DNA of 64,000 bases. It comes from Maribacter sp. Lineage in GTDB: Bacteria > Bacteroidota > Bacteroidia > Flavobacteriales > Flavobacteriaceae. The translations under genes were made by a program, and so were the position numbers. The notes under the pieces were generated by a model. That model saw nothing but the letters and a program-made list of their open reading frames with translations, ran no database searches and was not told the origin of the DNA. The stretch covers positions 124,001 to 188,000 of the forward strand of contig PDPR01000008.1 in NCBI GenBank assembly GCA_002749285.1, written 5' to 3'. Within the stretch, counting starts at the first letter, position 1. Each line of letters opens with the position of its first letter. Positions 18,639 through 28,100 of this stretch are shown here, in pieces.

Positions 18639-21044
18639 CTAGTTGCGAAGCGGCTTGCCTGTTTTCAACATATGTTGAATCCGTTCTAATGTCTTGCGTT
18701 CCGTGCATAAGCTTAAAAACGCTTCCCGTTCTATATCAAGCAAATATTGTTCACTTACCAGAGTAGGTTCGGAAAGATCCCCACCGGCCATAACGTACGC
18801 CAATTTGTTGGCTATTTTATGGTCGTGTTCACTGATGAAATGACTTGCTTCCATCGAATCTGTCCCCACAAGGAACATTCCCAATGCTTGTTTTCCAAGT
18901 ACTTTGATATCCTTGCGTTTCACAGGTTTTGTATATCCTGTTTCCGCCATTAATTTTGCGTGGGCCTTTGCCGTGGCGATTTGCCTTTCTTTGTTCACTA
19001 CAACAATATCCTTTCCTTTTTGAAGAATACCGAGATCATAGGCTTCATAAGCGGAAGTTGAGACTTTTGCCATACCAATGGTCAAGAAATACTCTTGAAG
19101 GACATTGAGTTCCACATCATTCTTCTTGAAGGTATCCGAAGCTCTAACTGCGAATTCCTTGGAGCCACCACCACCTGGAATCACACCTACGCCAAATTCT
19201 ACCAACCCGATATAGGTTTCAGCCGCAGCAACCACCTTATCGGCATGCATAGATAACTCACAACCACCTCCCAGGGTCATTCCATGGGGGGCGGAGATTG
19301 TTGGGATTGATGAATAACGCATGCGCATCATGGTATCCTGGAACATTTTGACTGCCATATTCAACTCATCATATTCCTGCTCTACGGCCATCATGAATAT
19401 CATTCCGATATTGGCACCGACAGAGAAGTTGGGGCCTTGGTTTCCGACAACCAGCCCTTGGAAATCTTTTTCGGCCAAGTCGATCGCTTTGTTCAATCCG
19501 GCCAATACATCACCTCCGATAGTGTTCATTTTGGATTGGAACTCCAAATTTAGGATGCCGTCACCAAGATCTTCAATGACCACTCCACTGTTTTTGAATA
19601 CCTCATTCGATTTTCGAATATTGTCCAAAATGATAAAGGCATCCTGTCCAGGTATTTTCAACATGGATTTTGAAGGTATATCATAGAAATAGGAAGCCCC
19701 TTCGTTTACGGAATAGAAAGAATCCATACCTGCGGCTACCATTTCGGATACCCATGCAGCAGGTTCCTCCCCTTCCGCTTCCATAATATCAAGGCCTTTT
19801 TTGAGTCCAATGGCATCCCAGATCTGGAAAGGACCGTGCTCCCATCCAAAACCGGCCTTCATGGCATCATCGATCTTATAAAGTTCATTGGATATTTCAG
19901 GGATTCTATGCGATACGTAAGCGAACAGGGCAGCAAAGCTCTTTCTGTAAAATTCACCAGCCCTGTCCTTACCTCCGACAAGTACCTTGAAACGGTCTAC
20001 GACCTTGTCAATGGTTTTTGTCAATTCGAGTGTGGCGAATTTTGCTCTTTTTTTGGAGCGGTACTCCATATTGTCCAAATCCAAGGTCAATATCTCGCTT
20101 TTACCGTCTTTCCCTTTTATTTTCTTATAGAAGCCTTGGCCGGTTTTACTGCCCAACCATTTGTTCCCCATCATTGTATTGATGAAATCGGGTAACTTGA
20201 AAAGTCCATGCTTTTCATCTTTGGGACAATTCTCGTATAAGCCGTTCGCAACATGTACCAAGGTATCCAAACCTACGACATCGACGGTACGGAAAGTAGC
20301 CGATTTAGGCCTACCGATAACTGGTCCGGACAATTTATCAACCTCCTCAACGGTCATGCCCATCTCCTTGACCATATGGAAAAGGCTTTGGATACTGAAA
20401 ATACCTATACGGTTTCCTATAAATGCAGGGGTATCCTTAGCTACTACCGAGGTTTTCCCCAAGAATTTCTCCCCATATCCGTTTAGGAAATCCAACACTT
20501 CCGGGGATGTTTTAGGCCCAGGTATGATCTCGAACAATTTTAAATAACGGGCAGGGTTGAAAAAGTGGGTGCCACAGAAATGTTTTTGGAAGTCATCACT
20601 ACGTCCTTCGGACATAAACTTGATAGGGATACCAGAGGTGTTTGAAGTGATTAATGTACCTGGTTTCCTATACTTTTCAAGGTTTTCAAAAACCTTCTGT
20701 TTGATGTCCAAACGTTCTACCACTACCTCTATGATCCAATCCGCTTCGGCCACTTTGACAATATCATCCTCGAGATTCCCCGTAGTGATCCTAGAAGCGA
20801 ATTTTTGATGGTAAATGGGAGAGGGTTTCGACTTTAAGGCTGTAGTCAAGGAGTTGTTCACCAACCTGTTACGAACTACCCTGTCCTTTAGAGTGAGTCC
20901 TTTGGCTTTTTCTTTGTCATCAAGTTCCCTTGGAACAATGTCCAGCAATAGGACCTCGACCCCAATATTGGCAAAATGGCATGCAATACCACTTCCCATT
21001 ATTCCAGAACCAATTACCGCTACTTTTTGAATATGTTTGTTCAT
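18639..21044 (-). CDS. fadB: 3-hydroxyacyl-CoA dehydrogenase / enoyl-CoA hydratase, 801 aa
   Basis: Bifunctional beta-oxidation protein. The NAD-binding dehydrogenase domain comes first: KVAVIGSGIMGSGIACHFA (GxGxxG, about 8-26), then ITSNTSGIPI, GTHFFNPARY and KDTPAFIGNRIG. The hydratase (crotonase) domain is at the C-terminal side, with GANIGMI, HGMTLGGGCELSMHAD and LVEFGVGVIPGGGGSKEF. This order is the reverse of E. coli FadB, where the hydratase is N-terminal. Its start is 34 bases downstream of the MarR regulator stop, and thiolase and dehydrogenase genes follow. Confidence 0.93.
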   Translation of the reverse strand: MNKHIQKVAVIGSGIMGSGIACHFANIGVEVLLLDIVPRELDDKEKAKGLTLKDRVVRNRLVNNSLTTALKSKPSPIYHQKFASRITTGNLEDDIVKVAEADWIIEVVVERLDIKQKVFENLEKYRKPGTLITSNTSGIPIKFMSEGRSDDFQKHFCGTHFFNPARYLKLFEIIPGPKTSPEVLDFLNGYGEKFLGKTSVVAKDTPAFIGNRIGIFSIQSLFHMVKEMGMTVEEVDKLSGPVIGRPKSATFRTVDVVGLDTLVHVANGLYENCPKDEKHGLFKLPDFINTMMGNKWLGSKTGQGFYKKIKGKDGKSEILTLDLDNMEYRSKKRAKFATLELTKTIDKVVDRFKVLVGGKDRAGEFYRKSFAALFAYVSHRIPEISNELYKIDDAMKAGFGWEHGPFQIWDAIGLKKGLDIMEAEGEEPAAWVSEMVAAGMDSFYSVNEGASYFYDIPSKSMLKIPGQDAFIILDNIRKSNEVFKNSGVVIEDLGDGILNLEFQSKMNTIGGDVLAGLNKAIDLAEKDFQGLVVGNQGPNFSVGANIGMIFMMAVEQEYDELNMAVKMFQDTMMRMRYSSIPTISAPHGMTLGGGCELSMHADKVVAAAETYIGLVEFGVGVIPGGGGSKEFAVRASDTFKKNDVELNVLQEYFLTIGMAKVSTSAYEAYDLGILQKGKDIVVVNKERQIATAKAHAKLMAETGYTKPVKRKDIKVLGKQALGMFLVGTDSMEASHFISEHDHKIANKLAYVMAGGDLSEPTLVSEQYLLDIEREAFLSLCTERKTLERIQHMLKTGKPLRN

Positions 21045-21078
21045 GTAGTTAAAACTGTATTAATTTATTTTTTGGGTT

Positions 21079-21513
21079 TTATTTATAAATGTTCTTTTCT
21101 GCCACGAGTTTGTTTATCGTTTCCATAACCTCATAAAAGCAGTCCAGTTTTTCATCAGTGACATGGGTATGTACCATTTCATTGAAACGCAGGACCACAT
21201 CTTTGGAGTCCTTTCTTTTTTCAAGACCAAAATCGGTAAGATGGATTATAACCCCCCTGCCATCCTTGGGATTGGGCTTACGTTTTATCAATCCTTTGTC
21301 CTCAATGCTTTTGAGTATCCTGGAAAGACTGGTGGCCTCCATACCCATTTTGGGTCCTAATGCCGTAGATGGTGTTCCTGTTTTGGGGTCTATACTCAAT
21401 AAAGTAAAACCGACCGCCATTGTAGAACCAAAAGTCCTTGCCTGTTCATTATACATTTTAGCAACAGCTTGCCACGTAGCTCTTAATACATAATCAATAG
21501 TCGTATCTTTCAT
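21079..21513 (-). CDS. MarR family transcriptional regulator, 144 aa
   Basis: Winged-helix repressor candidate for the beta-oxidation operon that it heads. The ATG at 21513 opens MKDTTIDYVLRATWQAV. The DNA-binding part includes GPKMGMEATSLSRILKSIEDKGLIKR (recognition helix around TSLSRILKSIEDKG) and the wing KPNPKDGRGVIIHLTDFG. Helices on either side should form the dimer interface. It lies directly upstream of the FadB-like gene, and a perfect 12-bp palindrome overlaps its own promoter, so autoregulation relieved by acyl-CoA or a fatty acid is a reasonable inference. Confidence 0.88.
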   Translation of the reverse strand: MKDTTIDYVLRATWQAVAKMYNEQARTFGSTMAVGFTLLSIDPKTGTPSTALGPKMGMEATSLSRILKSIEDKGLIKRKPNPKDGRGVIIHLTDFGLEKRKDSKDVVLRFNEMVHTHVTDEKLDCFYEVMETINKLVAEKNIYK

Positions 21514-21531
21514 AAAAGACTGATTGGCTAT

Positions 21532-21539
21532 CAAATATA
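21532..21539 (-). promoter_or_regulatory. -7 promoter box of the marR-fad operon
   Basis: On the minus strand this reads TATATTTG, a perfect match to the Bacteroidota TAnnTTTG box, 18 bases before the marR start codon. Confidence 0.65.
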
Positions 21540-21550
21540 TAAAAAAATAC

Positions 21551-21562
21551 TATGCATGCATA
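21551..21562. promoter_or_regulatory. Candidate MarR operator
   Basis: TATGCATGCATA is a perfect 12-bp palindrome located where the -33 element of the marR promoter would be. Bound protein here would block RNA polymerase. Confidence 0.55.
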
Positions 21563-21629
21563 ATAAATCCGGATAAAAAAGAATTCCTTTTCATTTTGCC
21601 AAATGATATATGAAAGGGATATTTAGGTT

Positions 21630-23402
21630 TTAATGCCCGTAAATTTCATTATACAGGTCTTTGTATATCTCTTTGATCATTTTTCTTTTAAGTTTCAAGG
21701 TAGGGGTAAGGTGTCCGTCGTCAATAGTCCAGCGGCTTGGTGTCAGCTTGAATAATTTTACCTTTTCCCATTTGGCGAAATTTGCATTTGTATGGTCTAT
21801 TTCTTCTTGGAGACGTTTCAATACTTTTTCATTGGTAGCTATGTCTGACATTGTTTCCAGTTCCAAATGATGTCTTTTGCCCCACTCCCTTACAAAATCG
21901 AAGTCAGGTTGTATCAATGCCCCTGGCATTTTTTCACCTTCCCCTACGACCATGACCTGTTCAATGAAACGCGATTGTTTCAATTCATTTTCAATTAGGG
22001 CCGGGGAGACATATTTCCCGCCAGAGGTTTTGAACATTTCCTTTTTACGATCGGTTATCTTAAGAAAGCCATCGGAATCCATTTCGCCGATATCCCCAGT
22101 ATGGAAATAACCACCTGTCATCACCGAAGCGGTTTTTTCCGGGTCTTTATAATATCCTTGCATGACATTTGGTCCTTTGACAAGGATTTCCCCATCCTCG
22201 GCTATTTTCACCTTTACATTTTCAATGACCCTGCCAACGGTTCCTATCCGGAAACCACCATCCCTTAGGTCATTTACGGAAATTACGGGAGATGTTTCGG
22301 TAAGGCCGTAGCCCTCCATAATGGGCATTTGGGCTGCAGCAAAAATACGTGATAATCGAGGTTGGAGCGCAGCACTACCTGAAACCATATATTCAAGCTC
22401 ACCTCCCAAGGCCTCTTGCCACTTACAGAAAATAAGCTTGCGGGCCAGTTTCAGTTTTTGTTTATACCACCATCCATTTGCCCCATAAGGTTCGTATTTG
22501 AGACCAACAGCTATGGCCCAAAAGAACAGGGCCTTCTTTATTCCTGTCAACTCACTACCTTTGGCCACTATCTTATCATAGACCTTTTCGTAAAGTCTAG
22601 GTACTCCCGTCATTATTTGGGGGCAGACCTCCTTAAGGTTGTCGGTCATCTTCTCCATTGATTCGGCAAAATAGATCTCTACCCCACAATATTGGTATAG
22701 ATAGAGGATCATTCGTTCAAAAACATGGCATACAGGTAGAAAACTGAGGGCCTTGGATTTACCCATAGCCAAGGGCACCCTCTTTTCACTGTCCAGAACA
22801 TTGGATACAAGATTATTGTGTGAGATCATTACTCCCTTTGGCTTTCCCGTAGTACCCGAGGTATATATCAAGGTAGCCAAATCATCAGGGGAAACCTGCT
22901 CTTTTCTTTTTTCGACTTCTGGTTGGTTCGATGCATCCTTACCCAATTCCAAAAGATCTTTCCAGTTCTTACAACCTTCGACCATGTCAAAGCAATATAC
23001 TTCTTTTAGGTGGGGTACATTGGCCCTGATCTTGTCCACCTTGGCAAAAACCTCTTGGCACGATACGAAACAATACTTCGATTCACTATGGTTCAGAACG
23101 TACTCATAATCTTCCTCTGATATGGTAGGGTAAATAGGTACATTTTGGGCGCCAAGTTGCAATACCCCAATATCGAGTACATTCCATTCCGTTCTGTTGG
23201 TCATTGAAATAACGGCTATTTTGTCATTTTTTTCAATACCTAATCGCAATAATCCCCGGCTAATGGTATTTGCCTGATCTATATATTCCTTGGAGGATAA
23301 ACTAACCCATTTGCCATCATATTTGGTGACAAGGGCATTTTTTAGATTGTATTTCCCCAATTGGTAATATGGGAAATCAAAAAGTCTGGTAATGTTTGGC
23401 AT
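21630..23402 (-). CDS. fadD: Long-chain acyl-CoA synthetase (AMP-binding), 590 aa
   Basis: Adenylate-forming ligase that activates fatty acids with CoA. Start chosen at the ATG at 23402 (MPNITRLFDFPYY); a frame extension of 13 hydrophobic residues is unlikely. Motifs: P-loop LIYTSGTTGKPKGVMISH, GYGLTETSPVIS (A5-type), YFHTGDIGEMDSDGFLKITDRKKE (hinge and adenylate contacts), and KTSGGKYVSP near the C-terminal lid. It resembles the large bacterial/eukaryote-type ACSL group. It lies upstream of the marR-fad operon on the same strand but is separated by the marR promoter, so it is probably a separate unit with the same control. Confidence 0.93.
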   Translation of the reverse strand: MPNITRLFDFPYYQLGKYNLKNALVTKYDGKWVSLSSKEYIDQANTISRGLLRLGIEKNDKIAVISMTNRTEWNVLDIGVLQLGAQNVPIYPTISEEDYEYVLNHSESKYCFVSCQEVFAKVDKIRANVPHLKEVYCFDMVEGCKNWKDLLELGKDASNQPEVEKRKEQVSPDDLATLIYTSGTTGKPKGVMISHNNLVSNVLDSEKRVPLAMGKSKALSFLPVCHVFERMILYLYQYCGVEIYFAESMEKMTDNLKEVCPQIMTGVPRLYEKVYDKIVAKGSELTGIKKALFFWAIAVGLKYEPYGANGWWYKQKLKLARKLIFCKWQEALGGELEYMVSGSAALQPRLSRIFAAAQMPIMEGYGLTETSPVISVNDLRDGGFRIGTVGRVIENVKVKIAEDGEILVKGPNVMQGYYKDPEKTASVMTGGYFHTGDIGEMDSDGFLKITDRKKEMFKTSGGKYVSPALIENELKQSRFIEQVMVVGEGEKMPGALIQPDFDFVREWGKRHHLELETMSDIATNEKVLKRLQEEIDHTNANFAKWEKVKLFKLTPSRWTIDDGHLTPTLKLKRKMIKEIYKDLYNEIYGH

Positions 23403-23950
23403 AGCTGTTTTTGATAGAATAATGCAAATTAGGAAAAGCAATCGGTATTTTAAAATGAGATTGATAAAATAACTGTATGTTATTTATGGTTTTCTCATCT
23501 ATACTCCAATATTACATTGAATCACAATGAAATAGGGTTTGCCATGACCATTCTTTTAATCCCCCACGAAAGCCACGTTACTTGAATGGCGAATGGCCAT
23601 CCCTAAAACAGAATATCCCAAATAGACATACATACCTTACTGGTCAAGTTATTCCCACAATGTTATTATATACGGTGTGCCATTCCTCATTTCCCGGCCA
23701 CCATCTGTGCTATCGTGCTTGTGGTTTCCAAATATTCGGTGTCGATTGTCTAGTGGGCAACCATACAATGGATTTCAACCCTTAGGTTTCTTCCGGAAAC
23801 CTAATTTTGTGTTGAGGATAAGCACGCCCTAAACAGTAAATAACTTTGTTTTTTCGTTGTTCATGTTAGCAATTTCGTTGTTGGGCTAAGATTTATCATA
23901 CCAAACATTTTTTTTGCTAAGTTCATTCCCGAATTCAAAACCCTTTTACT
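23403..23950. other. Divergent intergenic region
   Basis: About 550 bases between divergent genes. I scanned both strands and found only short unsupported frames. The promoters of both flanking genes must be here; the inverted repeat at 23467 is the only structure I can point to. Confidence 0.45.
23467..23485. promoter_or_regulatory. Inverted repeat upstream of the acyl-CoA synthetase gene
   Basis: AAATAAC-tgtat-GTTATTT, 7-bp perfect arms, 65 bases before the start codon. It could be an operator; it differs in sequence from the palindrome at marR. Confidence 0.35.
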
Positions 23951-25075
23951 ATGTTAAAAAGGATATTATTGCTTTTTATGATGGTTTTGGCTGTGGTTTC
24001 CTGTTCGAAAAAGGGACCCAAAACCCCAGTTTACGCATGGACAAGTGGTCCAGGTGATGCTACAGACCAAGAATTATTGGTCAAATTCAAGGATTTTAGA
24101 GCCAAGGGTATTGATGGATTGATGTACAGTGGTGGTCATGATCCTGAAACCTATAAACGGGTAGGGGCCTTGGTAAAAAAGGCCGGAATGGAGTTCCATA
24201 CTTGGATTCCCACTATGGTGCAAGGTAGGAACCCTAAAATCGATACAAGTCTTTATGCAGTCAATGGTAAAGGTGAATCCGCTTTGGAAAAACCAGCCTA
24301 TGTAGACCATTACAAGTTTTTGTGCCCTAACAAGGAAGGCACTTATGATTTTTTGGCCGATCTATATGGAAGTATTGCAGCCGTAGAGGAGGTCGATGGT
24401 ATCCATTTGGACTTTATTCGTTTTCCCGATGTGATTTTGGCAAGGGGTCTTTGGGAGAAATACGGCTTGGTCATGGATCGTGAATTCCCTGAATATGATT
24501 ACTGCTACTGTGATAAATGCACCTCGGACTTTAAGGCAAAGACGGGAATCGATATTAAAAGTGTTGAAGACCCATCACAGGTAATGGAATGGAAACAGTT
24601 CAGGTATGATCTGATTACCAATCTGGTGGGTCGGTTGGCCAAAGTCGTCCACAAGGAGGGAAAGGTTATCAATGCAGCGGTTTTCCCTGGTCCTTCGATT
24701 GCCAAGAAGTTGGTACGCCAAGAATGGGACAAATGGGATTTGGATGCCGTTTACCCCATGAACTATAATGATTTTTATTTAGAAGGCCCCGAGTGGTTGG
24801 CACCGATCACCAAAGAGGAAGTGGCAGCTGTAAATGGAAGAAAACCTATATATAGTGGACTGTTCATCTGTCCAAAACCAAAAAACAGGGCCAAGGAAAA
24901 GGATCCTGAAAATCACGGGTTGTTACCTTCTGGGATAGGAGAGGCCATAAGGGGTTCTATGGAGAATGGGGCAACAGGTATCTGTTTGTTCACACCAGAG
25001 CGAATGACACCCGAACATTGGAAGGCATTTGAGAAAGCCATTTATATGGATTATTCCAAAAAAAATAGTGATTAG
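23951..25075 (+). CDS. Putative glycoside hydrolase lipoprotein (GHL10/family-10-like), 374 aa
   Basis: Lipoprotein (lipobox VVSC followed by SKKG) with an apparent TIM-barrel. DGLMYSGG, EFHTWIPTM, and especially VDGIHLDFIRFPD recall the GHL10/DUF187 group of predicted glycosidases, where Asp/Arg in the DFIRFP strand line the active site. A Cys-rich insert YDYCYCDKCTSDF (CxCxxC) follows that strand, as in many members, and could bind metal. The substrate cannot be deduced; no SusCD pair is nearby. The gene ends against purL with a shared terminator. Confidence 0.75.
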   Translation: MLKRILLLFMMVLAVVSCSKKGPKTPVYAWTSGPGDATDQELLVKFKDFRAKGIDGLMYSGGHDPETYKRVGALVKKAGMEFHTWIPTMVQGRNPKIDTSLYAVNGKGESALEKPAYVDHYKFLCPNKEGTYDFLADLYGSIAAVEEVDGIHLDFIRFPDVILARGLWEKYGLVMDREFPEYDYCYCDKCTSDFKAKTGIDIKSVEDPSQVMEWKQFRYDLITNLVGRLAKVVHKEGKVINAAVFPGPSIAKKLVRQEWDKWDLDAVYPMNYNDFYLEGPEWLAPITKEEVAAVNGRKPIYSGLFICPKPKNRAKEKDPENHGLLPSGIGEAIRGSMENGATGICLFTPERMTPEHWKAFEKAIYMDYSKKNSD

Positions 25076-25099
25076 TTGTTTTAGTTATGTTGAGTTAGA

Positions 25100-25132
25100 A
25101 AAAAAGGAGCCAACTTCATGGGCTCCTTTTTT
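25100..25132. terminator. Bidirectional terminator
   Basis: GGAGCC and GGCTCC pair with flanking A- and T-runs between the convergent GHL10-like gene and purL. Confidence 0.85.
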
Positions 25133-25157
25133 GTTGCCGTTTAGATGGTTTTTTGGG

Positions 25158-28100
25158 TCAATTGTGTTGTTCAATCCATTTTCGGGCATTCACAAAGGCT
25201 TCCAGCCAAGGGGAAACCTGGTCATTTGTGCCGTCAGGGTAATATGCCCAGTTCCATGGGAATATCGAACGTTCAATATGGGGCATAGTTACCAAATGCC
25301 TTCCGGTCTTGTCACATAACATGGCTGTATTGTAATTGCTGCCATTCGGATTGGCAGGGTAATCCGTATAGCCGTACTTGCCTACGATATCATATTTGTC
25401 CTCAGCATACGGTAAACTGAATTTTCCCTCACCGTGGGAGATCCAGACCCCAAGTGTGGCACCTGCTAGACTGGAAAGCATAACGGAGTTGTTCTTTTGG
25501 ATCTTTACAGAAGTGAAACTGCTTTCGTGTTTTTGGGAATCGTTATGTAACATCCTACCATGTTCTTCATGGTCGGGGTTGATCAAATCAAGCTCCATGA
25601 ACAATTGGCAGCCATTACAGATACCTACGGATAAGGTATCTGGGCGTGCAAAGAAATTACTTAAGGCCGTTTTGGCCTTTTCGTTATACTTGAAGGCTCC
25701 TGCCCAGCCTTTGGCACTACCTAGCACATCAGAGTTCGAGAAGCCCCCAACAGCACCTATAAATTGAATATCCTCCAAGGTTTCCCGTCCAGATATTAAA
25801 TCGGTCATATGAACATCCTTAACATCAAAACCGGCCAGATACATGGCATTGGCCATTTCGCGTTCCGAATTGCTTCCCTTTTCCCGCAGTACTGCTGCCT
25901 TGGGTCTTGTTTGGCCTGCCAGGGGCAATGTACCTGAAAAACTCTTTGGAAATACATATTGTAAGGGTTGTTTCTTAAAGTTATCAAATCGATCCTTGGC
26001 AAGACCATTTGCCGTTTGCCGTTGATCCAATAAAAAAGAGGTCTTATACCAAGTATCCCGCAATGAGGATATGTTCAATCCCATTTCAACGCCATTGTTC
26101 TTGATCTTGAGCGTAGGTCCATTGATTACCTTCCCGATTTTTTTGACGTCGATTTTTGCGTTTTTCAGGATATCCAAGACAGCATCATCCTTGACCTGGA
26201 AGACAACCCCTGTATTTTCGGAGAATAACAGTTTAATGGTGTCGGCCTCACCCAGGGAGGATAGGTCCAAGTCCGCACCCAGGTCCACATTGGCAAAACA
26301 CATCTCCAATAGGGTAGTGACCAAGCCACCGGAGGCAACGTCATGGCCTGCAAGTATTTGTCCTTCCCTTATGGCCTGTTGTAGGTTGTTGAATACGTTT
26401 TTTACATAATCCGTATCAACAACAGTAGGTGTTTCGTTGCCAATCTTATTCCGTACTTGGGCAAATGAGGAGCCACCAAGCTTATATCTGTCCTTTGATA
26501 GGTTGATGTAATAAATAGCGCCACCATCTTTCGCCAAAACCGGCTCTACGACCTTTGTGATGTCATCACAGTTACCTACTGCCGAAATAATCACGGTACT
26601 AGGTGAAATAACATCCCCATCCTTATATTTCTGTTTCATCGAAAGGGAATCCTTTCCCGTAGGAACGTTAATGCCCAAATCGATGGCAAAATCAGAAACA
26701 GCTTGTACCGCTTCGTATAAACGGGCATCTTCCCCTTCATTCTTGCAGGGCCACATCCAGTTGGCGGAAAGGGATATCGATTTCAAGCCATCCTTTAACG
26801 GAGCCCAGACGATATTGGTCAATGCTTCGGCAATACTATTCCTACTCCCTGCGGTTGGGTCTATTAAACCAGAAATAGGGGAATGGCCTATCGAGGTTGC
26901 AATACCTTCCTTTCCTTTAAAATCGAGGGCCATAACCCCGCAATTGTTCAACGGCAGTTGCAAGGGCCCGGCACATTGTTGTTTGGCTACCCGGCCACCA
27001 ACGCACCTATCCACCTTATTGGTGAGCCAATCCTTACAGCCAACGGCCTCCAATTGCAACACTTGTTCCAGGTATTCATGGAAATATTCCAAGGAGTATT
27101 CTGGGTTTTTATATGTTCTATCGACAGTGATGTCGTCCATTATCGTTTTGGGGGAGCTTCCGAACATATCCTCTAAATCCAAGTCCATGGGTTTGGCCCC
27201 TGTCCTGACCGATTCGAAGGTAAACTTATGGTCACCGGTTACATCACCAACCTCATACATGGGGGAACGCTCCCGGTCAGCGATCCGGTGCAGTAGATCA
27301 ACATCTTTTTTGCCGATGACCAACCCCATTCGTTCCTGGGACTCATTTCCTATAATCTCTTTTGAGGATAAGGTAGGGTCGCCGATAGGCAACGCATCCA
27401 AATCGATTTTACCACCCGTATCCTCAACAAGTTCGGACAAACAGTTAAGGTGTCCACCGGCACCATGGTCATGTATGGATACTATAGGGGTCTCATCACT
27501 TTCCACCATACCGCGAATGGCATTGGCTGCCCTTTTCTGCATTTCGGGGTTGGAACGCTGAACGGCATTCAATTCGATTGCGGAACTAAATTCACCTGTA
27601 TCGGCACTGGATACGGCTGCACCCCCCATACCAATACGGTAATTGTCACCACCAAGGATAACGATCTTATCCCCTGTGTTCGGGGTATCTTTCAAGGCTT
27701 GGTCGGCCTTGCCATAACCTATGCCACCAGCTTGCATGATAACTTTATCGAAGCCCAATCTTCGTGAGTCCTCTGAGTGTTCAAAGGTCAGGACCGAACC
27801 AACGATCAATGGTTGACCGAACTTATTACCGAAATCAGAGGCTCCGTTGGACGCTTTGATAAGGATGTCCATAGGGGTTTGGTACAACCATTCCCTTTCC
27901 GGCATTGCTTTTTCCCAAGGGCGATGTTCCTCCAAACGGGAATAGGAGGTCATATAAACCGCTGTACCGGCCAAAGGCAAAGAACCTTTGCCACCGGCCA
28001 AACGATCACGTATCTCGCCGCCCGACCCGGTAGCTGCACCATTGAAAGGTTCTACAGTGGTCGGGAAATTGTGGGTCTCAGCTTTTAATGATATGACCGA

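Noticed and set aside
23582..23785. A 67-residue ORF between the acyl-CoA synthetase and GHL10-like genes
   Set aside because: Rich in His/Cys/Pro as shadow frames are, no start context, no similarity seen; likely non-coding.
26557..27561. A 334-residue + strand ORF
   Set aside because: It lies wholly antisense to purL, whose domains are unmistakable; Ser-rich composition is a shadow of the real frame.
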